64,000 bases of DNA from Tetracentron sinense. Lineage: Eukaryota; Streptophyta; Magnoliopsida; Trochodendrales; Trochodendraceae. Of the stretch, positions 1 through 12,409 are shown piece after piece. The position numbers and the translations under genes are program-made. The stretch lies in NCBI GenBank assembly GCA_015143295.1, contig CM026551.1, positions 14,619,827-14,683,826 on the forward strand. Reading direction: 5' to 3'. The first letter of the stretch is position 1. Each line of letters opens with the position of its first letter. The notes below the pieces were generated by a model. The model was given only the letters and a program-made list of their open reading frames with translations, was not told where the DNA came from and ran no database searches.

Positions 1-755
1 ACTAAACCTTAGGGTTAAAGTATCTAACATGAAGTATTTTAAAAAACATAATATAACATTTTTTAACTGTATTATTTTTTTAACTAAACTTAGGGTTGGT
101 TTATTTAGGATTTTGAGTCTAATACTCATAGGCAAGCGCAAGGGGTCTTGCAGAGAAAAATCCAAAGCCAGAAGCATGAACAGGAGGTAGGTCTGGCCAA
201 TCATGGCCGTGAAAGGACCCTAGTGAGCACATCCAATGGGGCCTACCCTCATGGCATTCATTGCTTTGCAATGTGCTATACTTGTTGGTCAACTCAAGCC
301 CAAAGCATCTGATCACCTAATCTTGCATCGGAATACAGCCATCGCAAAAAAAAACAACGGCTCATTCGAGAGATGACACACATCAGATAGGCTTAACTAC
401 TCTTTTGCAACTAATATAATAAAGGGATGATAGATCAAGAGGAAGAAGAAGAATAAAGTGTAAGAAAAAAACTTACAGATAAAGGAGGAGCAAGCGATGG
501 CAGCAAGAGGCAGGGGCGGTAGAAAGCAGCAAGGAGCGAGAGAGGGTGAGAACGTAAGAGAAAAAACTGGAATAAGAGGATCGTGGTCTTAAAGGATATA
601 TGTAGTTAGTTATTAGTTAAATTTCTCAAATGCCCTTAAATATAACTACCTTAATAAAAGTAACAAGCTAAAACAATAGTTGGGTTCATAGTCGTTGTTT
701 GAAAAGAATCAAGTAACATTTTAACCCTACTTCTCTCATTATAATAGTAGAGATT
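1..755. other. Gene-free stretch, possible Helitron 5' terminus at its right edge
   Basis: No convincing coding sequence is seen; the short open frames show no family resemblance. On the minus strand the right edge reads A|TCTCTACTATTATAATGAG, starting at 755 and running leftward. This resembles the TC-start of plant Helitrons, and a similar start occurs at 46601. I could not find the matching CTRR 3' end. Confidence 0.3.
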
Positions 756-1233
756 ACAAAAACTCAAAAGTTTGACAAAAAGGTCTCATATTTTAGTCTT
801 AAAAAATATTTTCATCTATAGAGTTGAAAAGCCAACTAACATTATAATTTATGGTTGTAATTCAATACATTCTTATTTAACACATTGAATATAAAGTTTG
901 AATATCTGAATTGTATTTCCTATACTTGGCTAAGTGATTATGGTTTGTATTTTCATACCTGTTTATCAGCACAAACGCTTTTTTTAACTTATAAAATTTT
1001 GAACTCTCGTATGTATGGTCATAAACATAGTTTGATGCCTTCATTTAATTTGTTTTTAACTTATATTTGCATTAAAAGAAGTTTTATGAAAGGTATCCAA
1101 GTTTTTCCTTGCGCAATCAAATCGTTTCGTAGCGTATCCTAATTTTTTCCGCCGTATTCATCCGATACGCCAATGCGTTTCCTGTTTTTGACTTACCGAT
1201 ATTTGGCTCGATACTGATATTTTGAACAATGGA
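756..1233 (-). mobile_element. Truncated hAT-like element, copy A
   Basis: This is the reverse complement of the left part of the element at 50866-52133 and of the sequence near 45561-45860. It ends at about 1232 with a degenerate terminal repeat (TATTTTGAACAATGG, compared with TATTTTGAACCATG in the best copy). Its inner end is cut at 755, where a Helitron-like terminus abuts. Open frames inside it are not related to any protein I recognise. Confidence 0.55.
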
Positions 1234-2420
1234 TATTTTTCACCATATACTTGTCCACTATCACCTGTCTCCAAAACTTTTTCTCTTCTCGCCAAAGTGC
1301 CACAGCCATATCCCCAAGAGTGCCTTATTAGCAACACTATCAGTCTTAAATTCAGTCCTCCATCTCACTAGTCTGCAAACCGAATACCATGAACTAGATG
1401 ATATTTTCTTGTCAACTTGTTGCTACCCTATCATTTTAGTGGAAGTCTCTCTGGATCCTTTCTCTCTTGTTGGCCATTAGTGCAAGGATGGTAAAAAAGA
1501 GACATAGTAGGTGGAGAGGTTGCTTAGGGTGCTTTTAAGGTGAGTCAATCTCCCCCTTTTGGAAATGTACAATTTCCACCCTGCTAATCGACTATTGGAC
1601 CTCTCTATCATAGGGTCCTATGCTGATGGAACCTTATAGGTAGCTCCAAGAACCAGAGATATGTTGAAGGGAGAGAGCCCGTCTTAAGAAAATATTAGAG
1701 GGCGATTTTTACATGGAAAACCCTCACGGGAAAAGCCACGGAACCTCGTTCAGTAAAATAGCAATCATTAAGAGAAAAACAAAAGTATAAACTTAAAATC
1801 ACCCAAACAAGACTCGACGCATCGATCCATAGCTAGTCAATGAATGCACGACCACGAATCCGCAAGTTCGATCCCCACTGCAGTGGCTCCGGCTCCTCAC
1901 CGGCCTGGCTTTCTCAAAGCTATGCAGCAACAACAAACATGAAACTACAGATTTGATCTCCACCGCAGAGGCTCCGGATTTTACTCCGGTCGAGTGTCTT
2001 TGTAACAAAGAATAAAATCTGGAATTCAAGTTACTCCAATAATCACTAGAGAAATTCTCCACTATAGGAATACTCAAGCAAGCAACAATATGATCTGATA
2101 GAACAAGCTTGCTTCTCTAGGTTGAAGGGTGTAGGTTTCAACTCAATTGGATCTTTATCAAAGAAGTAAGAAATCCAAGAGCAATTCTTAAGATGTATTC
2201 TTTATACTCAAAACCTATATTCAAAACTCTTAAAGAATGTTTAGGGAACTTGGAATTTATAAGCAACCCCAAAACCAATTTGAAATTTGAAGTTCACAGT
2301 TGCTAAAATTGTATGTGCAAATCTTGCTTGAGCCGGCCTATTTCTCGTTTGAGCAAGCCTTGTACAAAGGTCGTGTATAGAACCTTCGAAAAGCTATTTT
2401 TAGAAGGGAAAACTCTCATC
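1234..2420. other. Gene-free stretch, retrotransposon-like non-coding DNA
   Basis: No exon is recognised. From about 1780 onward the composition and the polypyrimidine/direct-repeat texture resemble LTR-retrotransposon flanking DNA, leading into the 73-bp array. The open frames are short and unrelated to known families. Confidence 0.3.
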
Positions 2421-2712
2421 TCGCTCGAGCCAACTTTTTCTCGCTTCCAGCGAGTTGGCTACTAGAGCTTCAGACTGAGATGGTTTCCCAATTTCGCTCG
2501 AGCCAACAAATCTCGCTTCTAACGAGTTGGCTACTGGAATTTTCAAATTGAGAAGTTTTTCTCAATTCACTCAAGCGACTCATATCTTGCTTCCAACGAG
2601 TTTGCTACTAGAATGTTACAGACCGAGATTTTTCTACTGTCGCTTGAGCGACCTGGTCCCTCGCTTGAGCGAGATTTTCTAGAACTTCCATTTACTTATT
2701 ACTTTTCAACTT
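2421..2712 (+). repeat. 73-bp tandem repeat, four diverged units
   Basis: Units begin at 2421, 2494, 2567 and 2640, exactly 73 bp apart. Each starts with a variant of TCGCTCGAGCCAAC. The first three continue with TCTCGCTTC-(C/T)-AACGAGTTGGCTACT-like sequence. The motif TCGCTTGAGCGA is palindromic-like. Arrays of this kind occur in the non-coding parts of large plant LTR retrotransposons, so it is probably part of the same relic as the neighbouring sequence. Confidence 0.75.
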
Positions 2713-3539
2713 TTGTTTCAAGTCATAATCACCTAAGGTATAATGAGAAGTTTCTAAGTCAATCATCCTAAGGTATATTCTAGGTCACTAAGTCTCTTAC
2801 CATCCTAAGGTGTGAGATCACTGCACCGGCATTTTATCTTCAGTAGCATTCCTTCAGAGCTTCTTCTTCATCACATGCAACTCATTTGGAGATGGACTAA
2901 TCTAGGGCACTAACTTGATCAGGTTTTGACAACGGAATTTTCCAATTACAAATATGGACCTTTCACATTGCTTCCGTGACTTCATCAAAATTGTTATTAG
3001 AGCGAATCATTTTGGATTCTAATTTAGTCGGTCGCTTTGCATCCCATCGGTTGAGGAGTGAACCTAAAAATGGTTACATGTCAAGTAATAAGATGTATTG
3101 ATTTAGAGTTGATTACCTAGAGAAAAAATATGTAAGAGGCACTAACAATCATTGATGAGAAGTATGATATTTTGAGATTATATGTGGATCGAATAGAGAA
3201 GCTACTCTGAAACATGCAACCTGAACATACCCAGGATCGAGAAGATACTTCTAGCACCTCTGTTATGGCAGATTCACCTTATGTTCCTAGTATGGAGAGA
3301 GAGATGGGTGAAAGATGGAAATACGGGGTTTCATGGATAGCTAAAGCTCGAAATATATCTGGAGTAGCTAGTGAATGTGTTAAATATCTTTTCCTACTTG
3401 ATCATTCCTAAGTAAAGAAAAGTTCATTTAGTGGCCACAAAATTTTGTGAACATATTTCATTCTAGTGGTTTGATTTAGTTCAAGTAAGCATGTATTATG
3501 AACTTGAACCCATTAGAATGTGTGGACAATTGAGAGATG

Positions 3540-4650
3540 AACTGTGAATGAATTTAATACCACACAATTACACATGCAAGGCCATTGTACAACAAATTAC
3601 AAGACTTGCGCCAGGGAGAGAAGAGTGTACACCGAAGAGTTCCACAGAAGTTCAGCACAATGTCCTTCGGCTATCCGGGGATGATGGTGCAAAAATATTC
3701 CTATGGATTAAGGTCTGAGATTCAATTAGACATAGTGATCAAGTACTTCACCACGGTTGGTTCAGAGTTCAGACTATTAGTTCGCACTTGCATCTGGAGA
3801 AAAACTGTCACATTTGTAGATGCAATTCAACATGAAACTCAAATTTTCAGAGTCGAAGACAAGGGATAGAGTTACCAAGCTCCAAAAGCCCACTGATCGA
3901 GATATATTAAAAAGAGTGAAGAATGGACATTACTCACTACTCGTGGGTGCCCAAGGGCATTTTCCTACAGCTTTTCCTAAGCTGAGACTATCACGATCTT
4001 AGAATATAGCCTGTTGAAAAGGAAGAGTCTGAGAAGGGGGAGGTTACTTCAACCAAAGATAGTACGGAATACTGACATGGTCGATGGAGAAGTAGCACAT
4101 GTGCTTATGGTAATCATTAGAGGAATCCTACCAGGAGAGAGTTGCAGAGTATGAATGAGTTGGAACACAAAGAGGTGTTTAATTATACAAGACACGTTTT
4201 CATGGGGAAGGATGTTTGGACTCTAGTCCATACCATTCATGACAATGGTAGTGGTCTACACCTCTTTTCTTCTAGATTGTTTTGAAAATGAATGACAGAA
4301 ACAAGAAGCCAAGGGTTATCCAAGTAATCAAGAGGGACTGTCTTGAAGAATTGTATTTGATAGCTATCATGAGTTTGAAGTTGGTGGTGTTATTCTTACT
4401 TGGACGACCTTGGCAGGCAACTATGAAGGCAGTTTATCATGCTGAGAGTAACACCTACACCTTCACTTGAGGAGTGAACGTTATTTTGAGAGGCAATTCT
4501 ATGAAGAAAATGCTGAAGAGATAGCCTGTTCCACAGCTGGGCGAAGAGCAGTTAACTAAAGGCATTTCTCAAGATCAGGATTCAGTTCTAGGTCGAGCTT
4601 TTTCAACCCTAAGGGAATTAATGCATGTGCACTTTGGGGCTTGTCCTCAC
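3540..4650 (+). mobile_element. Ty3/gypsy gag-protease relic
   Basis: Broken frames on the plus strand carry gypsy hallmarks in the right order. Near 3590-3800 there is a retrotransposon-gag stretch (KLQDLRQGEKSVH and, further on, GLRSEIQLDI). Near 3940-3980 there is a decayed zinc knuckle (GAQGHFPTAFP, where the flanking Cys of CxxCxxxGHxxxxC are lost). Near 4390-4470 comes the protease/RT-junction motif LLGRPWQ followed by NTYTFT. The frame changes several times and stops are present, so it is not functional. Reverse transcriptase does not follow, so the copy is truncated. A separate gypsy RT relic sits in opposite orientation at 43.9-45.5 kb. Confidence 0.7.
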
Positions 4651-4859
4651 ATGATTATAACCCTGTTTGGGCTGTATAGTTAGTATTAGTACGCTATACA
4701 CCTAGCCCAAGTCAACCCTATAGTCCACCTTCTAAATTGGAGACTATTAGTCATAGTTTTAAAAATCGTCGAAACCATTACGTAACGATTGACAGAGACT
4801 GAACCGTTCCATTACTCGAAACATAAGTAGCATTACACAAAAAAAGAGGTCATTTTTAA

Positions 4860-5095
4860 AGAGCAATATTGCTCCTCACCCTCACGAAAATCCCTTTAAC
4901 TGCCCTTGAACTCTGGTTAAAAAGTTTTAACCTTTGTGGTTAATTTTTTCCCTAAAAACCAAGGGTAAATGCTTTAACCCTAAGGGTTAGTGAATCTTAA
5001 TCACAGTTAAAAGGGACACGTTGTGAAAAAAGGGGTCCGAGACGCCTCCCTTCGCTCCATCAGTGAGGAGGTGATTATTTCCCATTTTTAACATA
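4860..5095. mobile_element. Foldback MITE (AACCAAGG family), copy
   Basis: The central and right arms read AAAAACCAAGG, then AACCCTAAGGGTTAGTGAATCTTAATCACAG, then GGGACACG. This core recurs in at least nine other places in the window. The right flank (CGCCTCCCTTCGCTCC) also occurs in the copy at 33.7-34.0 kb. Confidence 0.6.
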
Positions 5096-8000
5096 AACGG
5101 CCATTGAAATAGTCTTTTTTTAAAACAAAACATAAAAGAAGAAGAATCGTAAACGACTGGTTTATACTAAAAATGAGCTAGAAATGGTCGTTTTACTAAA
5201 AGCGACGTGGAAGAGGATCTTTTTAGAAAAAAGGGGGTCATTTTTACTATAAACGACCATAAAAAAAAGTGTTTGACTAGCCGTTACGACTATTACAAAT
5301 GCCAAAACCATTATTTTAAACCTTGCTATTAGGTCAATTTAGGCTTGAGAATAATTAGGTTTATTTTCTAATTTAATTACAAGTTGTTAGTGTTTATTAT
5401 ATTAGAAATATTTATTTTGCTTTACTTTTCTTTCAGTTTTTTCTTAAAGAGAATATGAGTCAAGTTAAGAATTTCTATTTCACGAGTAGAGTCTAAGCAG
5501 GAGTCTCTCAAGGTCTATAATTAGTCCCATTCATAGCTAGTTGTTTAACTATTGCGTTTTGAGAAATGGCTAAGAAGTGTTCTTATTGAATTAAAGAAGC
5601 TGTGCTCATTGCTGAATCCACTTATAGTTGATTGATCGGGATTAATGTCCATTATTAAATTGCTGATTACTGTTGGAGATTCGAAGAAGGAGCTGTCGTT
5701 ATTAGGGTTTCGAGAACCCCAGAGGTTATTCACCAAAGCTACCGTGCCATTTCTATTTTCATATCCATCATTTGAACCTATTTTCATAACCAGGTTTGAA
5801 CTTTAACCTTTTTTCAATAATTTCGGAATTTCCAAAATTTTCATAATTCTGAAATTTCGAATTAAACCCTAGACATGGAACCTAAACCTATTGTTCCAGA
5901 GTTTTATTTGCCTTAGCGTGATCTACCTAAATTGGTAATCTAAACCCTATTTGAAATCAACCTAAACCCTAGACTGAAATTCCAGTAAGTTCGAGGATTT
6001 CTCTTATATTACATATTAGTCCCTTTAATTCTTTGAACTTACAGATTGGTCCTGTAGCCAATCCGAAATGATCCTTGAGATCATTCCTACATTAACCCTA
6101 ACCGCTACCCTTAAACCCTAGTTTTTACCCTTGTTTAGTGGTAATATTACTTTGTTACCCCTCCTGTCCGAAAAAGGTAGAATTACCTTAGGCCATCACT
6201 TTTGTGGCTACATTATCGTGAATTACTGTCGTCAATTCATGAATATGGACCATTACCATCCACCAATTGGAATTTTGGCACAAATACCATAGGAAGTCAT
6301 GGATTCCGGGTAGTTTTTTACAAGGTATCCCCTTTCCAAATGCATAGATGGGAGGTACATATATATTTGATGGTGTTCTATATAATGATTCCAATGATGA
6401 CATGGATGCACCTATGTAGAGCCTTATTACTCCACCAAGGAATCTGACTCTTTAATATCGAGGAAGCTATGGCTGAATGTGATGGGTCCAGTGCACGTTC
6501 AGATTTGATGGTTGTTCTTGGTTTCCATTTGAGAGACTGCTTGGTCAAACGACTCTGGCAGTAATGAAGGTGCTAAGGCTAGCAAAGTGCTAACAAAGCA
6601 ATTTGATAATTTTATTTCAGTATGAGATCCTGCTTGATCAAACAAAGTGGAAGAAATTAAGGCCTGTTTGGGGATCTCGTAATTGGAACTGCCGAGAGAT
6701 ACACATGCTGTTTCACAAATTAAAACCTCTTGTTAGAAAATCAAAGGTCGGTTCAGAAAACAGCTGCTAAAGGCACAAGAATAGAAAAAGCAAGGCCCAA
6801 AAGATTGGACTACACAGTAACTAAATGGCGAAAAAAATGAAAATGGCTTGTTCAAGCCCCATGATCCAAATATCAGCACCTGAAGGTGCTAAGAATGGTT
6901 GAAAATGCTCGGTGGGTATGACACCCCAGACCGGGAAATGAATCTGGCAGAAAGCAGAGCTGTAAGGATGGGAAAAGGTGTCAACCAAGCATTCTTTTTA
7001 GGTGGCTGGTAGATCACTGAGACTGACTTCCTCAATTATATGTTATACTGACAATGGATCCAATATTGTTTGCTTGATTGAGGTGTAAGCTACCTCATCT
7101 GTCTTTGGAATTTGATTTTGGGAGAGGAAGTACAGTATGGATTTTGTTTTTCTCTTTGGCTCATAATTATTAGGTTCATCAGAAGAAAAGCAACCCTAAC
7201 CTTCTCATAATTCATAAATACTTCGGATATATTTAATTCCTTATCCTGCTGGTGTTTTCGCAAATTGTTGCACCCAAACAGAAACCAAACCTTTAGAAAA
7301 TCTCTAATATAAATGATGAAAAATATCAACCCTTTGACCCAATTACTGAAGTGGGCAGCTCCAGATAACAGATGTCCGAAATGCATGCAACTCAAGGGAA
7401 AGACGAAGAATCCAGTGATAAAGAAACCCTTACGCTGCTCGAGCATCTAGTTTCTGTTTTGAACTCGTTGTGAGAAAGACCTCCTATTGATGCTGACTTG
7501 CTAACAAGTATATCATCTCAGGTAGACATTTCAAACCAATATGGTCAAGAGAGGTGGTCAAACGCTTTAGGAGACTATTCAGAGATTTATCTAGAAAACT
7601 ATAAAGCTTCATACATATTACATCTCATGTAGTCTAGGCACATAAAGAAATCTGAGTCAAATGATGTAGGGAATGAATTCAAGCATACACTACAGATTAT
7701 GAAGCTTGCTTCTAAGTTTAGTCTAGGCACGCTAAGAAATTAGATTCCACATGTTACCATAAAAAAAATTTACAAATAAATAATGAAATCATGAACCACA
7801 TAAAAAAAGCATTTTCTCGTGTTATTCACAATCTTTACTCGAGCCAACATAACACATTTCATCATGACAAGATAAATGACTAGTGCATGTGTGTGGTGTA
7901 AATCCTTCTTTGTTCGTTCTAAAAATGAAAATACAAGATCCTCCTTTATTCACATTCATGCCCTTATCATCATAATCATCTGTATGAAACTGTATGCTGT

Positions 8001-8848
8001 AATGTTTGTCTCTAATACTAACTGGGGCCTAGATAAAGCACCTCATCTAGCTGTTAATTGGTACAGAAGAAGTTCCTATGATTTCCCATAGGCTTTTCCT
8101 TTCATTACCCAAGCATTTTGAACCCAAAGAGCTGCCCTAGTGGGGATAGTCCTTAACTACCATTTTGTGAGGGTGTTGATGAGATCGCAAAGTATAAATG
8201 TCTGTCAAAAACAACTACAGTTCCCTTTAAAATTTCAACTATATCTAGGCTGCACAATGGGCCAGGCCATGGCTAGACTCAGCTCACCTTTGGGCCCGAA
8301 GGTGAGTTTAGTCTGGGTGCGGGCTAACCCTGGCTCAGCCCGGCCTGGATTTTGTGTGTGTGTGTGGAGCCAAAGTTTGATAAATCAAATGTAAGGGTTT
8401 TTGTTTCTCTCCTTGTTTCTGAATTATGTGGTTAAGGGAACACAAATACATGTGAAGGCAGGCTAGACCTATTTATCTGTGTCAAAAGATTACTTGAATC
8501 AATGCGTATGACTATCCAATCTATCCAGTCTTTTAGAGAGTCAGATAAAAAATACACAATAGTACAGAGAAAGGATTATAAATTGGATGGTTACTGTAAT
8601 GCAATTGTGTGCGACTCTTGGCATTGGAGCTTCGCAGTAGGACCCATCAAGGCCTCTGTCCACCCACCACCCTCTATCAAGAACTATACTTGCTTATTGA
8701 CTGTTTATTGTCTATTAAGACTCGTACTATAGATTGCCTGAAAACATATGATGCATATGGTAAATGGTATTATTGTAAAATTCTGAACTTAAGTCTCCTA
8801 TATACTCTGAAATTCTAAACTTAAGTCTCCTATATACTCTGTTTTCAG
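5096..8848. other. Gene-free stretch, no recognisable exon
   Basis: The sequence resembles decayed retrotransposon DNA up to about 6180. Small frames near 5545-5787 (-) and 6188-6447 (both strands) show no recognisable domain. I looked specifically for the upstream Cys-rich exons of the RBR ligase that ends at 9227 and found none. Immediately before the splice acceptor at 8848 a 33-bp unit (AACTTAAGTCTCCTATATAC) is directly duplicated (8786 and 8819). A hAT-like end (TAGGCTGCACAATGGGCC) lies near 8250. Confidence 0.4.
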
Positions 8849-9227
8849 GTGTGGCCACGAGTTCTGTTATTCTTGTGGTGCTGATTACAGGGACAAGCAA
8901 CAGACCTGCCAATGTTCCTTTTGGGACGAAGAAAACCTTGAGAACCTGGTCACTCACTCTAACCAAGACTCAGAACAATGGAGATGGGACTCCTTTGAAT
9001 CATTGCCTACAATTATGGATGCATACTCAGATCAGGAGAGATCTCAATTGGCAGTGATTCAGCGGTTCCTCTCAGGGGGGTTCAGTCTGAGTGACCCTAA
9101 CCCATACCAGTCCCCACCGCGGTGTTCAGATTCCTTTGTTGACACTATGAAGGATCTCCACCAGCTTCCCTGGCTCGAGAGGTTTGTCTCTGTGATTAAT
9201 GATACCTACGAAGATTATAACCAGTGA
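8849..9227 (+). CDS. RBR-type (RING-IBR-RING) E3 ubiquitin ligase, terminal exon only
   Basis: A strong 3' splice site (CTGTTTTCAG, ending 8848) opens a frame of 125 codons that ends in TGA at 9225-9227. The first residues are CGHEFCYSCG, the C-terminal half of the RING2/Rcat zinc-binding module of plant RBR ligases. CQCSFWDEENLE follows, then a hydrophilic tail ending in VSVINDTYEDYNQ. In this family an intron commonly lies just before CGHEFCYxCG, which matches the acceptor here. RBR ligases take ubiquitin from an E2 onto a catalytic Cys in Rcat before transfer to the substrate. That Cys would lie in the preceding exon, which I cannot find in the 8.8 kb upstream. The exon itself has no stop or frameshift. 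Either the rest of the gene lies off-window behind a very long intron, or this is an orphan fragment. Confidence 0.75.
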
Positions 9228-11063
9228 GACTAGTAGAAGATTAATAAGGGGTTGCTTAAAGGGGACACTGCTTTGATGTAGTTTTCTTTGTCATTGTCCG
9301 CTAGTACTCAGTTGACATGGATGCCAGGAACACTAGACCCTGTGATCGCTTGCTTAAGATCACAGCTACCAACAGCTTCCACATTACGGGTAAGATTTCA
9401 ATTATGACGATAGCTTTCTTCTGGAAAGAAAATGTTTAACTCATTCAGCAACTTCGGAGGAAATTTCTGCAAAACGAATGTTTTAATCTCATCAAGAGGT
9501 TGCACTAGACTTTCATTTTTAATTTCAAGTTACAAGAAGATGTAATAAGTGCATTCAATCGAAGAATGAGTCTCATTAGGGTAGGACTTATTCTGAGGTA
9601 ATGGTTGGAAGCTACAAACTCAGATGTTTCTACTGGCTCAGCATATCTGTATTTACCTGATAGTATACCTGAATACTAGGTGGACGATTGTAGAAACTGA
9701 TTTTCTTTAATATTGGTTATGCTCTTGTTATTGTTTTCTCAACAGTATATATATATATATATATACACACACTGACATAACTTGGGATCCCAGCAAAAGG
9801 ATATACTTCAATTGAAGTAAAGTTGAAAGCATGGTAACAAGATATTGGAAGAGAACAACTTGACCATGTATTTGTATACACTTCATGAATTTTTTTTCAG
9901 GGGAATAAATTATCCTACCTCCTCCCAATGTCATCATAGGTTAGATTATAATTAACTAATTAATTTTATATTCGCCTATGATTTTCACATGATTAAACTG
10001 AAGGTATGTCTATCATTAAAACGGAATGACAAAATTGAATTCGTGTTGCTGACTCTTACGTATATATTAGATAAGGCATTGATGATAATTTAATTATTGA
10101 CCTATTTTAAGTGGGTTAGGCGGGCTGACTTGAGTTGAGGGTTACTTATTGCATTGGGTTGTTCTTGGATTGGTTTTCTAAAATAGCTCATTTAGTTCTT
10201 TCAAGAACACCAGCATCCCATATTTCCCACCTTTTTGGATACATATGACGTTTACTTCAGATTGAGATGCGGTTTCCTGGGACAATCTCTTTGCACCTTC
10301 TGGTCTTTTTTTTTGTGTTGTTTTGTTTTGTTGAGAAATTAGTGTTTTGGCATCGTTCCAAATCAGAAACTGAGTCTAAAAATGGATAAGTCACAAATAG
10401 GACTCTCCCTTTTAACGATTGATTTTTTTAATTAGGCCTGAGAGAAATCATTATGTTCTGTAAGGAGTATCAACTTTTTCTTATTCCTTAAAAACTGCTC
10501 TGATTGGGAAAGAAACGCACCATAACAAATGTGTTCCCAGAAACAGAACAAGACGGCGGGAGGATACCAAACACTTGGAGCTGCCCCTCCCTTTGTGTCC
10601 TTCTACCCCACCATGCCACATGTATTGTCCGCAATCGGTTTAGGTTGATACTGAGACTGCATATTTCCAAAATTTTCATGGTCGGTTTGAGCGGCAATCA
10701 CATTTGACGACTCCACTCCGTATCATCTGAGTGCATCATTGTCAAAGACTACCCACCAAAAAAAAAGAAAAAGTGCTTTAGATTGTTGCAAGAGTTTTAA
10801 GTTTGAACCCTCACTCTACCTTTTTCCACTGCTCTTCTCACATGCGGTTGGGACTATTGCGGCTATTTTCTTTGACTATCATCGGATTTGGGAAAAACTA
10901 TTAAGGGGAACTTTAATTTATGTCGGTTGGTGAACTTGTACACATGTACCTCTCATTACGAGCTCTTGTAAGTGAATTGATAGGTGTTTTTATTGGGTAA
11001 ATATCGGAGGAGGACCACTCACGTTACTACTAATTAACAATCCGCGTGATGAATGATCTTATG
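9228..11063. other. 3' flank of the RBR exon and gene-free DNA
   Basis: The first few hundred bases are probably 3' UTR. The rest holds an (AT)n/(AC)n microsatellite at about 9745-9772 and no recognisable exon. Open frames near 10.5 kb occur on both strands over the same GC-richer patch and look like chance frames. Confidence 0.35.
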
Positions 11064-11353
11064 GGCTTCAAATGGTCTCTGGGATGCCAAAAACCATGAT
11101 CTCGGGTTTCCACACATTAGGTGACATGTGGAAGAAAAATCATTTCATTGTCTCTCATGATTTTGACTTCTCCACACATCATGCGACATGTGGCGATAAA
11201 GTAGTGAGAAAAATGGGGAGAGATATCAAGTGGGGAAAAGTCAAAATCATGGGGAGAAAATGAAAAGACTTCTCCCTTTTTTATCGCCACATGTCACCTA
11301 ATGTGTGGAAGCCTAAGACCATGTTTCTGGCATCGCTAGAGACAATCCGAAGC
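11064..11353. mobile_element. Mutator-like MITE, copy 1
   Basis: The ends are inverted repeats: the left end runs GGCTTC...GATGCCAAAAACCATG and the right end is its reverse complement (CATGTTTCTGGCATCGC...CCGAAGC). Inside is a second inverted pair built on CACATTAGGTGACATGTGG and TGATTTTGACTTCTCC. It abuts copy 2. Confidence 0.65.
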
Positions 11354-11364
11354 ATGTTCCTGTG

Positions 11365-11654
11365 GCCTCGGATTCTCTCTAGTAGATGCTAGAAAAGTGG
11401 TCTCGGGCTTCCACACATTGTGTGACATGTGATGGAGATGTTATTTCATTGTCTCCTATGATTTTGACTTCTCCACACATTATGTAACATATGGCGATAA
11501 AATAATGAGAAAAAGGGCGAGTAATATCAAGTGGAGAGAAGTCAAAATCATGGGAGAAAATGAAATGACTTCTTCCTTTTTATGGCCACATGTCGCACAA
11601 TGTGTGATAGCCAAAGAGCACTTTTCCGGCATCTGCCTGAGAGAATCCGAGGCC
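11365..11654. mobile_element. Mutator-like MITE, copy 2, with 10-bp target duplication
   Basis: The terminal inverted repeat is GCCTCGGATTCTCTC at the left and GAGAGAATCCGAGGC at the right. The exact 10-bp sequence TGTTCCTGTG flanks it on both sides (11355-11364 and 11655-11664). This target-site size fits Mutator-like elements. The insertion site lies at the very end of copy 1. It has no coding capacity. Related copies lie at 60624-60913 and, decayed, near 25540-25685. Confidence 0.8.
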
Positions 11655-12015
11655 TGTTCCTGTGTGATGTGGTAAAGAGGGCCTCCCAATGATCGATATA
11701 TGTTCCCCTTGGAGTAATGTGGCACGAGGGTCATATTGGACAGCCAAAAAAAATAGCAAAATTATTTCCGTTGCTAAAGTTTTACTGACCATTCTACATC
11801 TCATAATTTATCTTATCTTAGAAAAACTATGGTGCTCATGCCACTGCAGCACCGTGCTTCAGCTGTACAAAATGGCAATTTTCTGGTTAACCTTCGTCAA
11901 CTTTTTTTGATTGAGATTGAAGACGCCCAATGAGGGGAAAAGGAAGTGATTGGTCCAGGCAGTTGCGCAACGGAATGCTAAACCTGCTGCTAATTAGAAT
12001 TGGAACGTATTAATT

Positions 12016-12184
12016 GAGGAGTGCTAGCATCAAATGCACGAAGTTAACTATTTTCCACAGACATGGTGTATGTATAATATAATACGTAGTATTGCTACCC
12101 TAAAACACGGAGATGAGCTGACACTTGTTGCCACCACCATGCGTCGAGGAAAGCCTAAGCCTGCAACTAGGGCTAGCATTTCTG
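12016..12184. mobile_element. GCTAGC-ended MITE with 9-bp target duplication
   Basis: The left end is GAGGAGTGCTAGC and the right end is GCTAGCATTTCTG, which are imperfect inverted repeats. The identical 9-bp GTATTAATT flanks both sides (12007-12015, 12185-12193), the size typical of Mutator-like elements. Relatives lie at 18241-18400 and 32072-32250. Confidence 0.75.
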
Positions 12185-12409
12185 GTATTAATTTAGTGGG
12201 TGTAGCAAATGGATAGTTATTAAGTAGTGGGTAGTTTACTATAATGGGTAATTGTAACTGATTAATTATCTATAAATTTGTAATAGAGATTTGGGAAGTG
12301 TTGAACTCTCTTGATTGAGCACAAGAGGTGTAGATCTTCTTTTCATGAGATCAAACTCTTTTCCCTTCTCACTTAATTTCTCATTTTATTTGAGAACAGA
12401 GACAAGCAC

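Noticed and set aside
5545-5787. 80-residue minus-strand frame
   Set aside because: Asn/Ser-rich with no recognisable motif, lying in retrotransposon-like DNA; not supported as a gene.
10488-10707. Opposite-strand frames at 10.5-10.7 kb
   Set aside because: Mirror frames over a GC-richer patch, with no domain, no splice sites and no supporting neighbours.
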